64,000 nt of DNA, taken from contig CALTTG010000019.1 of NCBI GenBank assembly GCA_943908475.1, positions 6,639-70,638 of the forward strand. The letters run 5' to 3'. The notes under the pieces were generated by a model. That model saw only the letters and a list, made by a program, of their open reading frames with translations. It was not told where the DNA came from and searched no databases. How positions within the stretch are numbered: position 1 is the first letter of the stretch; each line of letters opens with the position of its first letter. This document shows positions 16,944 to 23,411 of this stretch, piece by piece. Source of the DNA: an uncultured Burkholderiales bacterium (lineage in GTDB: Bacteria > Pseudomonadota > Gammaproteobacteria > Burkholderiales > Burkholderiaceae_C). Both the position numbers and the translations under genes were made by a program.

Positions 16944-18077
16944 ATGAGTGAAATGCAAACCCCAACCTCTGCTGCCACGAACCGCCAGAAGCGAATGGCA
17001 GCCAACCGTGACATGGCCATGCAGGTCCGCTTGCTGAAGCAGGCCATTGGGCGGTATCAATGTGATCTCGCAGAGTTCCTGCCTCGGTCAAATGACGCCA
17101 GTGAGGTCGCATTGCGGCCTGGCGAGTACATGCTGTATAGCGATCAGGCTATGTTGGCTCGCCTTGAGGGAGCCAAGAAGGGAGCCGAGCGATTGCTCGA
17201 AAACGAGATCAGCAAAGCACGCAAAGCCGGTTCCGTTCGCAAAATGCCCAAAGCGCCGTCCATGGTTGCTCTGGACGCCTTGTCGAAAGACTTCCCGCAC
17301 TTTCAGCATGTCATTGACGTGCTGAAGCAGCGAACCGCTCTGGCACATGTGACGCCCGGTAGGGTCTACACCTTGCCGCCCATCCTCCTTGTGGGAGACG
17401 GTGGTGTAGGCAAAACCGCCTTTGCAGAATCGGTTGCCAAGCTACTCGCACTGCCAACTCGCCGAGTCGACATGGGAGCGACAACCGCGAGCTTCATGTT
17501 GGCAGGGTCTCACTCGAGTTGGAATTCTGCCAAGCCGGGTGCCGTATGGGCCCTGCTCCACGATTCCCCGTCCAGCGGAATGATCTTGGTCGATGAAATC
17601 GACAAAGCAGCCGATGGGAACTATCCGCCCGTTGGGCCCTTGTACACATTGCTCGAGCCATCGTCGGCACGGACCTTCAGCGATGAGTACATGGAAGTTG
17701 AGATTGATGCATCGCACATCATCTGGATGGCCACTTGCAACGACCCATCGAAGGTCGAACCTGCACTGCGTTCCCGCTTTCAGGAATTTGTGATTGAGGC
17801 TCCCACGAATGAGCAAATGAAAGCGGTCGCGCAGAGCGTGTATCGCGAACGGCGAAAGCATGCTGCCTGGGGAGAGGTGTTCACAGACCAATTGGATGTG
17901 AGCGTCGCAGAAGCGATGAGCGCATGTACGCCACGCGAACTCGCAGCACTGATCGAATCGGCCGCAGCGCATGCCGCTACTTGCCTGCGCAAGCACATCT
18001 TGCTTGAAGACCTCAAAGCCGCTCAAGCAAGCCGACAACGCCAAAGCCGCCAGGCGCGTCGGCTTGGCTTTCTGTGA
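16944..18077 (+). CDS. Lon-like AAA+ ATPase without protease domain
   Basis: The roughly 377-residue protein has a helical N-terminal region, Walker A GDGGVGKT (about 151-158) and Walker B MILVDEIDK (about 213-221). Further on are sensor-1 WMATCND, an arginine-finger stretch ALRSRFQEF and a C-terminal helical lid with the sensor-2 pattern CTPRELAALIESAA. This resembles the Lon ATPase module, but the chain ends before any Ser-Lys peptidase domain. The start at 16944 is preceded by GGGG at 9 bases; ATG 16935 is also possible. It is probably co-transcribed with the LAGLIDADG gene and the following zinc protein. Confidence 0.82.
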   Translation: MSEMQTPTSAATNRQKRMAANRDMAMQVRLLKQAIGRYQCDLAEFLPRSNDASEVALRPGEYMLYSDQAMLARLEGAKKGAERLLENEISKARKAGSVRKMPKAPSMVALDALSKDFPHFQHVIDVLKQRTALAHVTPGRVYTLPPILLVGDGGVGKTAFAESVAKLLALPTRRVDMGATTASFMLAGSHSSWNSAKPGAVWALLHDSPSSGMILVDEIDKAADGNYPPVGPLYTLLEPSSARTFSDEYMEVEIDASHIIWMATCNDPSKVEPALRSRFQEFVIEAPTNEQMKAVAQSVYRERRKHAAWGEVFTDQLDVSVAEAMSACTPRELAALIESAAAHAATCLRKHILLEDLKAAQASRQRQSRQARRLGFL

Positions 18078-18091
18078 ATCAAAGGAGTGAC

Positions 18092-18664
18092 ATGCGCATC
18101 AGCGAACACCTGCTTGACTTCGACAAAACTGGCCCATGGGCTGACATTGCAAAAAGAACCGACCGAAAGTTCAGGAGAACAACAGGCCGCATCTTCGAGG
18201 GAGAAATGCTCACGCTCGCTGCCCACCTTTCGGCGCGACCAGCCGGGAAGGATGAGGTGATGTGGGGCTTCGCTCGGCGGGCTGTTCAGCAAATGAAGGC
18301 AGTTTGCAGCGAATGTGGATTGCCTGCGAAGCGAAGGAAGGGGCAATACCGCGGCGTCTACCTGTGTGCGTCTTGCCAGCTGCCACATGCGTTCAAAAGT
18401 CAACTCGATGTGATGCAGCGCGCACAAGACGAGAAGTCGGGTGTGGCTCGTAGTGTGCTGGGTTGGCATCACGTTCAACCGCTGGTACGGCAAGCGATCC
18501 CTGCATACCTTTGGCGAAATCTCGCGCTGCCCGATGGCAGCAATCTGCCCTACATCACGGATCGGGACTTCGAATCCATCGAAGACTGGCTCTTTCGCCT
18601 CTCTCTGGTACTGGAGCGTGACGCCGGCGAGCGTGCCGCCGCTCGGCTCAGAGATGAAGCCTGA
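18092..18664 (+). CDS. Four-cysteine zinc-binding protein of unknown function
   Basis: I do not recognise this 190-residue protein. Cysteines at about 72, 75, 92 and 95 form C-x2-C-x16-C-x2-C, a zinc-ribbon spacing that equals the one I recall for the FlhC flagellar regulator, but the flanking sequence does not clearly match it. The ATG at 18092 has a near-perfect AAAGGAG site; an upstream in-frame GTG at 18074 overlaps the ATPase stop. It is the last gene of the plus-strand cassette. Confidence 0.72.
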   Translation: MRISEHLLDFDKTGPWADIAKRTDRKFRRTTGRIFEGEMLTLAAHLSARPAGKDEVMWGFARRAVQQMKAVCSECGLPAKRRKGQYRGVYLCASCQLPHAFKSQLDVMQRAQDEKSGVARSVLGWHHVQPLVRQAIPAYLWRNLALPDGSNLPYITDRDFESIEDWLFRLSLVLERDAGERAAARLRDEA

Positions 18665-18702
18665 CGATCGAAGAGTTCGGTAATGTCGGCGGAGTGATCA
18701 TG

Positions 18703-18723
18703 GTCTGTACCGGCGGTACAGAC
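18703..18723. repeat. Perfect 9-bp inverted repeat with 3-bp spacer
   Basis: GTCTGTACC at 18703-18711 and GGTACAGAC at 18715-18723 flank GGC. It lies in the 219-base gap where the zinc-protein gene and the recombinase gene converge. There is no following T-run, so it is not a standard terminator; an operator, recombinase site or weak hairpin is possible. Confidence 0.5.
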
Positions 18724-18883
18724 TCGACATGCATGGTGTCTGGATCGCTCAACTTTGCGGGCTTGGTCCTTGGCTGGTGAAGGGCATTTCTCCCCGGTGC
18801 TGAAGGATGGTGGGGTTGGTACAAAATTCGACATCCCACGGTGCCTGGACAGTTTTGAGCGCCCTGCCCGATTGTCACCAAAA

Positions 18884-20293
18884 TCAGGGCTCGTTACCTG
18901 GCTTCTTCCGCTTGTTTGCTCGTCCACCGCCGATGATCCCGTCGAGGCCTGATGGATCCAGCGGTCGAACGGGTCTGGCAGCCTGAATAGAAACTGGCGC
19001 CTTGCCGTCAGGTGTTCGGCGCTTTCCACCGCCGGCGCGGCCACCGTACAACGCCTGTGTTTCCGCGACCGAATGGCCCATTCCAGCGGCGATGTCCTCT
19101 GCCGGTCGCCCGTGATCCCGAAGTCGATCAGAAAAAGCATGTCGGAACAAATTGGGCGTGACGACAGGAAGACCTGGCAGCACACGGCGACTGACACGCG
19201 AGATTGCAGCAGAGTACGCCTCGGTGGTGGGTACGCTGATGATGAAGAACTCGTCTGCCTCAAGTCGAACTTGCCAGGCAGCTGGGAGAACGGTTCTCGG
19301 AAGCACGAGTCGCCGCCAGGGCTGTCCGGAGACATCTCGCACTTTGGCCCCACCGAGCACTATGGCAAACGTATCAGGGCCATCGCGTTCAATCACAACG
19401 CCCTTGCGTCTCTCTTGTGGATACGGGCCATCCAGTGCATACGGATCGTCTTTGTCATATGGCGGTCGCTCTGTCAGCTCCTCCGGACGCGGCCCGGCCA
19501 GGTCTGACACCAGTGCCGCGTCAAAGTACTTGTTACCTTGCATGGCCGTCAGCATGATCGTCGCCCAATTCGGCTGCTTGCGCGAAATGACCTTCAGCTC
19601 ATCTTTTTTGCTTGTGCCGCGTCGGCGCTTTCCAAACTTGCCTGTCCAAAACGGCGAGCTAAGCGTTGATGCCTGCACATTCGCAAAGATCTTTGTGAGG
19701 GAGTTGAGATGAGCCACATGAAGCAGCCACTTCAACTCCGATGCGCCCTCGCGCTGGAGGCGATCCTGTTCAGATAGGCCCTTGCGTATGGATGTGAGCA
19801 AGCCATGGCAAAACGCAGCGTGGTTCGCGCGAAAAGACGACGGCGCGTCGATGTATTTGTGCAGACGCATCGTCCAAGCCTCCACGTCGTTGTTGCGTAC
19901 CTTAACTTCTAAACCGGCAATGAGTCGGAGGTACTTTTTGTCGTAATCGGCCTTTGACGCAGCAGACAAGGGCTTCCTTGTGTCGTTTGCGGCAAGCATC
20001 GCTCTGCATTCGCGGATGATGCTGAAGGCAAGCTCTCGCTGCTTTGCAGTCATGGGCTGCTGGACGCTCGCCCCCGATAAGCTTGGCTGTGTGTTTTGCT
20101 GCCCACCGTAAGCATTCGAGGCGGGCTCGGTGTGATCTTTCTCGTCTTCGGCTTTCATGTCGATTCCGTCTTCCATTTCGGTGCCGCTATGCACATCGGT
20201 CTTCGTCCGATGTGCGCCGGTTTCGATGTGGCAGCTGTCACGCCAGAGGCCCTCGACCTGCGTCTCGACCTCTGTCATGCCAACTGCTTTCAC
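18884..20293 (-). CDS. Tyrosine recombinase (island integrase)
   Basis: The catalytic domain shows tyrosine-recombinase boxes. Numbering in the longest 510-codon ORF (start 20416), they are Arg310 in AGPRPEEL, Arg425 in NLFRHAF, His448 in GMGHSV and Tyr457 in TQALYGG. The residue usually His in HxxR is Asn422. Upstream is an N-terminal helical domain (about 120-270) likely to bind arm or core DNA. The longest ORF would cover a 13-bp inverted repeat and non-family-like sequence; a GTG at 20293 after GGGAG is my preferred start, though the true start is uncertain. It lies about 1.9 kb from the tRNA-Val 3' end and downstream of a KfrA-like gene. Confidence 0.78.
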   Translation of the reverse strand: MKAVGMTEVETQVEGLWRDSCHIETGAHRTKTDVHSGTEMEDGIDMKAEDEKDHTEPASNAYGGQQNTQPSLSGASVQQPMTAKQRELAFSIIRECRAMLAANDTRKPLSAASKADYDKKYLRLIAGLEVKVRNNDVEAWTMRLHKYIDAPSSFRANHAAFCHGLLTSIRKGLSEQDRLQREGASELKWLLHVAHLNSLTKIFANVQASTLSSPFWTGKFGKRRRGTSKKDELKVISRKQPNWATIMLTAMQGNKYFDAALVSDLAGPRPEELTERPPYDKDDPYALDGPYPQERRKGVVIERDGPDTFAIVLGGAKVRDVSGQPWRRLVLPRTVLPAAWQVRLEADEFFIISVPTTEAYSAAISRVSRRVLPGLPVVTPNLFRHAFSDRLRDHGRPAEDIAAGMGHSVAETQALYGGRAGGGKRRTPDGKAPVSIQAARPVRPLDPSGLDGIIGGGRANKRKKPGNEP

Positions 20294-20353
20294 ATCGCTC
20301 CCGGCTGGCCCTCCGCTACGCGTCCCCCCTTCTGTCGAAGGTGGTACGGGCCC

Positions 20354-20412
20354 CGTTATCGAACGGTTCAACGGGGCATTCCGAGGTTGAGTGAACAGCG
20401 TTCGATAACGGT
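20354..20412. promoter_or_regulatory. 13-bp inverted repeat upstream of the recombinase
   Basis: CCGTTATCGAACG at 20354-20366 and CGTTCGATAACGG at 20400-20412 are exact complements separated by 33 bases. They sit between the KfrA-like gene and the preferred start of the recombinase. Each arm is itself nearly self-complementary around TTATCGAA/TTCGATAA. Likely an operator or recombinase-binding site. Confidence 0.55.
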
Positions 20413-20492
20413 CCATTTCGGCACCGCACTGGTGTCGGAATCGTCAGTACCTCGCATGCCGATGTCACTCATCCACTCTGATTACATTGCAG

Positions 20493-21443
20493 TCAAGCGG
20501 GCATGGAGCCGTCATGATCGGATCGCTCTTCGTCAAGGCCTTTCTGAACTCGCCGCAACATTTCGATATCAATCGTGCGGCTCGTCCTTCCTCGCACGAC
20601 TTCAGCCTGAGGCGACGACGGGCTTCGGATATCGCCCATGCGCCGCTGAACGCTCAAATCCTTCTTCGCAACGAACTCAAGGATGGCGTGGAGCTTCTCT
20701 GAATGCTCTGTGTGCACCTTGCGCTCGATCTCCCGAGATTCAGCCAGCCGCTCCATCTCCCTCAGGTACTCATCGGCTTGCTTGTTTGCCGTGTTGACCG
20801 CTTCAACACTACGTGCCAATTCGTTGCGGCACGCCGCAAGTTCACGACGCACGTCTCCCAGTTGCGCTTCAGCCTGTTGCGCTTCCGAGAGGGCCGCCTC
20901 GAGCTGAACTCTCATCACTGCTTCTCGTGTAGACGCGGTCTTGACTTCATCGCGAATCGATTCAATCAGTTCGTTGGCCTTTTGAAGCGCAAGGCTCATC
21001 ACCGTCACCTCACCGCGCAATGAATCGCGTTCGGTGCGCAACACACATAATTCAGCGTCCTTTTCCTTGCATGACTTATCTGAGTCGAGGAGCAGCGACA
21101 ACACCTGGTCGAGCAACTCTCGAATGGCATCGATCTCCTTTTGGCACTCAGCTCGGACGCTGAGCGTGTGCTCCTGTACGCATTGCTGAAAGAGCTTGCT
21201 CAGCGCGATAGGAAGGGGTGAGGTGACATCAATGCGTTCAGGCAGAGCACCAATCTTTTCAAGCAGCCTCTCGACTGTCTCGGTTGCCCCGCCGATGACT
21301 CCCTTGATCCCTGCGGTTGTGATCGCGCGCCCTTCTCGTCTGAAGTCCTCGATCGCCTTTCTTGCTCGCTCTTCGGTCGCAACCGGATTGCGCCCAACGG
21401 AGGATTTCTTCTGTTCAGTACCAAGGCCTTCTGATTTGCTCAC
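20493..21443 (-). CDS. KfrA-like coiled-coil DNA-binding protein
   Basis: The roughly 316-residue protein has an N-terminal helix-turn-helix-like region (EERARKAIEDFRREGRAITTAGIKG) that matches the KfrA N-terminal DNA-binding domain pattern. A very long charged coiled coil follows, with repeated Glu/Lys/Arg/Leu, covering about residues 90-270. KfrA proteins of plasmids repress their own promoter and can form filaments that aid partitioning. The GTG at 21443 is preferred because GGGAG precedes it by 7 bases. The ATG at 21470 would put the start codon inside a large inverted repeat. Gene order kfrA-like then recombinase on the same strand suggests linked control. Confidence 0.78.
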   Translation of the reverse strand: MSKSEGLGTEQKKSSVGRNPVATEERARKAIEDFRREGRAITTAGIKGVIGGATETVERLLEKIGALPERIDVTSPLPIALSKLFQQCVQEHTLSVRAECQKEIDAIRELLDQVLSLLLDSDKSCKEKDAELCVLRTERDSLRGEVTVMSLALQKANELIESIRDEVKTASTREAVMRVQLEAALSEAQQAEAQLGDVRRELAACRNELARSVEAVNTANKQADEYLREMERLAESREIERKVHTEHSEKLHAILEFVAKKDLSVQRRMGDIRSPSSPQAEVVRGRTSRTIDIEMLRRVQKGLDEERSDHDGSMPA

Positions 21444-21459
21444 TGTGGACTCCCGCCTG

Positions 21460-21503
21460 AATTGATGCATTGATGCAGGGCACCATGCATCAATGCATCA
21501 ATT
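21460..21503. promoter_or_regulatory. 18-bp perfect palindrome, candidate KfrA-like operator
   Basis: AATTGATGCATTGATGCA at 21460-21477 and its exact complement at 21486-21503 flank GGGCACCA. Each arm holds two tandem copies of TTGATGCA, so there are four copies in all. The site ends 17 bases before the preferred GTG start of the KfrA-like gene, the expected place for an autoregulatory operator. Confidence 0.72.
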
Positions 21504-22059
21504 GGCTCGAATGCTGTTGCTCGGATGGTGTGAGGGACTCACCAGGACCGTTCCCGTAGCGAGTCGCACCTGCAGACATCGCCGAGTCATCAAAGAGAAG
21601 CCCCATCACATCGACATGCATCCATGGTACGAAGGGTGCCTTCGTCTTGCGGCGAATTTGGGGGCTTTCGGGGCAGTCCATTTCAGCCCTCTGAATCGAG
21701 GCTGCAATTCATCTGTTGGCGCCCAGGGCGTTGCCCAATCCCTCTTCGCTTTGACCAGGAGCGAGCCAGATTGACCGAGGTGCACATGGTCAGCACCGGG
21801 GTGGGAGCACACCTTGCGAAAGTCGATGGCGCATCTAGGCAGAGCGCCAACCGCCGCCCTCAACGGTTCGCAATGAGACATCGACCCGTGGTTGGGCTCA
21901 CTCATTTGGGCCCGAGTAACCACTCGTGCGTGGATCAGCACCGGAAGGGCGCCTGGGTGGTCATGCGCCAACGACTGACATCACCAGGCAAACCGCACTC
22001 GCTGGATGCGACGCCGGACCAACATCTGAAAGGCTTTGACGTCCAAAGCCAACACCGCT
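21504..22059. other. Intergenic DNA without a convincing gene
   Basis: About 550 bases between the KfrA-like operator and the terminator before tRNA-Val. Both strands contain open frames of 120-145 codons, but none has a ribosome binding site or composition like the neighbouring genes, and I recognise no protein. It may hold the right attachment region or a degraded remnant. Confidence 0.5.
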
Positions 22060-22095
22060 AAAGCCGCTTACGGGCGGCTGCCCGACTCGGCTTTT
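22060..22095 (+). terminator. Hairpin with T-rich tail
   Basis: AAAGCCG at 22060-22066 pairs with CGGCTTT at 22088-22094, enclosing a second possible pairing (AGCCGC/GCGGCT). T-rich sequence follows on the plus strand (TTTT, then ACCTACTTTTTT). It could stop plus-strand transcription before it runs into the tRNA gene. Confidence 0.5.
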
Positions 22096-22141
22096 ACCTA
22101 CTTTTTTCCTACCCGCAGAATCAAGGCGGCAACAGGAAAAG

Positions 22142-22176
22142 AAAAAAGCCTCGCAAATCAATGACTTACGAGGCTT
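22142..22176 (-). terminator. Rho-independent terminator of tRNA-Val
   Basis: On the minus strand, AAGCCTCG (22176-22169) pairs with CGAGGCTT (22153-22146) and runs into TTTTTT, five bases beyond the tRNA 3' end. An intact stem with U-tract, so a strong terminator. Confidence 0.85.
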
Positions 22177-22180
22177 ATTC

Positions 22181-22255
22181 TGGTGGGCGGTGCAGGGTTC
22201 GAACCTGCGACCCCTGCCGTGTGAAGGCAGTGCTCTACCGCTGAGCTAACCGCCC
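22181..22255 (-). tRNA. tRNA-Val (CAC)
   Basis: The 75-base minus-strand sequence folds as a standard tRNA. The acceptor stem is GGGCGGT/ACCGCCC, the D arm contains AGCGGTA, and the anticodon stem CTGCC/GGCAG has loop TTCACAC (anticodon CAC, valine GTG codons). The T arm is GCAGG-TTCGAAC-CCTGC, with discriminator A and an encoded CCA. It follows dnaQ by about 60 bases. Its 3' end faces the BREX island, so it is the probable integration target. Confidence 0.95.
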
Positions 22256-22315
22256 GAAACTGGTTCGGGTTGCTTGATGGCTGAAGATTTCTTGCAGCGA
22301 TCAGCGAAGAACTAG

Positions 22316-22344
22316 ACTATAGCACAGTTTCCAGAGACTTCCAC
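22316..22344 (-). promoter_or_regulatory. Possible promoter for tRNA-Val
   Basis: On the minus strand a TATAGT (22321-22316) overlaps the dnaQ stop codon, about 60 bases before the tRNA. The -35 region (around 22339-22344) is poor, so the tRNA may also be made by read-through from dnaQ. Confidence 0.35.
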
Positions 22345-23042
22345 AAACTTTTTCCGCCGCTGGCTTTGTCAAGATCGGCCAGGGCCGCCTCGAAGGCCTG
22401 AGCTTCCTCGGGCGTTGGACCCAGCACCGGCAAACTGAACTGGCTGAAATCAATGGCCGCCAAAGCGATGCCGCCCTGCCCCTCGCCTTCGCCGTCGCTG
22501 CCCGCATCGATCAGGAGTGCATCCTGCCCGCGGGTCATGTTGATGTAGACCTCGGCCAGCAGCTCCGCGTCCATCAAGGCGCCGTGGAGTGTGCGGTGGG
22601 TGTTGTCCACCTCCAAGCGACGGCACAGGGCGTCGAGCGAGTTGCTCTTGCCGGGGAACATCTCGCGGGCCATCACCAGGGTGTCAAGCACACCCTCGAC
22701 ATGGTCGGTGAACACCCCACGCCCCAATCGCTTGAGCTCGGCGTTCAAGAAGCCGACGTCAAAGCTCGCGTTGTGGATGATGATTTCTGCGCCACGGCAG
22801 TAGTCAAGGATCTCGTCGACCAGGGTGGCAAACACCGGCTTGTCCGCCAGGAATTCGTCGGTCAGCCCGTGGATCTTGACCGCGTCTTCGTGGTTGGGGC
22901 GTTCGGGGTTGATGTAGAAGTGCAGGTGCCGCCCGGTCAGGCGACGATTGACCATCTCCACACAGCCGATTTCGATGATGCGGTCACCGGAGTCCGGGCT
23001 CAGACCGGTGGTTTCGGTGTCGAGGAAGATCTGTCGAGTCAT
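22317..23042 (-). CDS. dnaQ: DNA polymerase III epsilon subunit (3'-5' proofreading exonuclease)
   Basis: DnaQ proofreads for the replicative polymerase. The 241-residue protein has the DEDDh exonuclease motifs: DTETTG at residues 8-13, a second Asp region around IHNASFDVGF, and HGALMDA with the catalytic His/Asp near 155-161. The C-terminal region would contact the polymerase alpha subunit. It starts 18 bases after fdx ends, so it is probably the last protein gene of the isc transcript. Length is typical. Confidence 0.95.
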   Translation of the reverse strand: MTRQIFLDTETTGLSPDSGDRIIEIGCVEMVNRRLTGRHLHFYINPERPNHEDAVKIHGLTDEFLADKPVFATLVDEILDYCRGAEIIIHNASFDVGFLNAELKRLGRGVFTDHVEGVLDTLVMAREMFPGKSNSLDALCRRLEVDNTHRTLHGALMDAELLAEVYINMTRGQDALLIDAGSDGEGEGQGGIALAAIDFSQFSLPVLGPTPEEAQAFEAALADLDKASGGKSLWKSLETVL

Positions 23043-23060
23043 GCGAAATTATCGCCGTGC

Positions 23061-23399
23061 TCAATGGTTTTCGCGGGCGTGGTTGATCGTGTACTTCGGG
23101 ATCTCGACCACCAAGTCGGCCTGCGCCACGATGGCCTGGCAGCTCAACCGGGAGTCGGCCTCCAGGCCCCAGGCACGGTCCAGCAGGTCTTCCTCGGTGT
23201 CTTCGATCTCATTGAGGCTGCGGAAACCCTGGCGCACGATCACGTGGCAGGTGGTGCACGCCGCGCTCATGTCGCAGGCGTGCTCGATCTCGATGTCGTT
23301 TTCCAGAAGGGCTTCGCAAATGGTGGTGCCGGGCGCCACCTGAAGTTCGGCGCCTTGTGGGCACAACGAAGCGTGGGGCAGGATCTTGATGATGGGCAT
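23061..23399 (-). CDS. fdx: Isc-type [2Fe-2S] ferredoxin
   Basis: Electron donor for Fe-S cluster assembly on IscU. The 112-residue protein has the adrenodoxin-like cysteine spacing CDMSAACTTC with a final Cys in RLSCQAIV, ligating one [2Fe-2S] cluster. It lies 12 bases after hscA, in the standard last position of the isc operon before dnaQ. No iscX follows. Confidence 0.95.
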   Translation of the reverse strand: MPIIKILPHASLCPQGAELQVAPGTTICEALLENDIEIEHACDMSAACTTCHVIVRQGFRSLNEIEDTEEDLLDRAWGLEADSRLSCQAIVAQADLVVEIPKYTINHARENH

Positions 23400-23411
23400 G
23401 GTGTGAGAGGG

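Larger units (their letters stand above)
1..22180. mobile_element. tRNA-Val-associated genomic island carrying BREX (left end outside window)
   Basis: From the 3' end of tRNA-Val leftwards, the DNA carries a KfrA-like protein, a tyrosine recombinase, a LAGLIDADG protein, an AAA+ ATPase, a ribbon-helix-helix protein and a full BREX operon. To the right of the tRNA everything is core genome. Integrase within 4 kb of a tRNA 3' end, with cargo extending away from it, is the usual layout of tRNA-targeted islands. I did not find a second copy of the tRNA 3' end within the window, so the other attachment site would lie to the left of position 1. The boundary is inferred, not demonstrated. Confidence 0.6.

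Noticed and set aside
21606..22061. Open frames on both strands between the KfrA-like gene and tRNA-Val
   Set aside because: No ribosome binding site, no recognisable domain and opposite-strand overlap; treated as non-coding.
1..22255. CRISPR array or IS element in the island
   Set aside because: No regularly spaced repeats and no transposase gene were seen; the palindromes are single operator-like sites.
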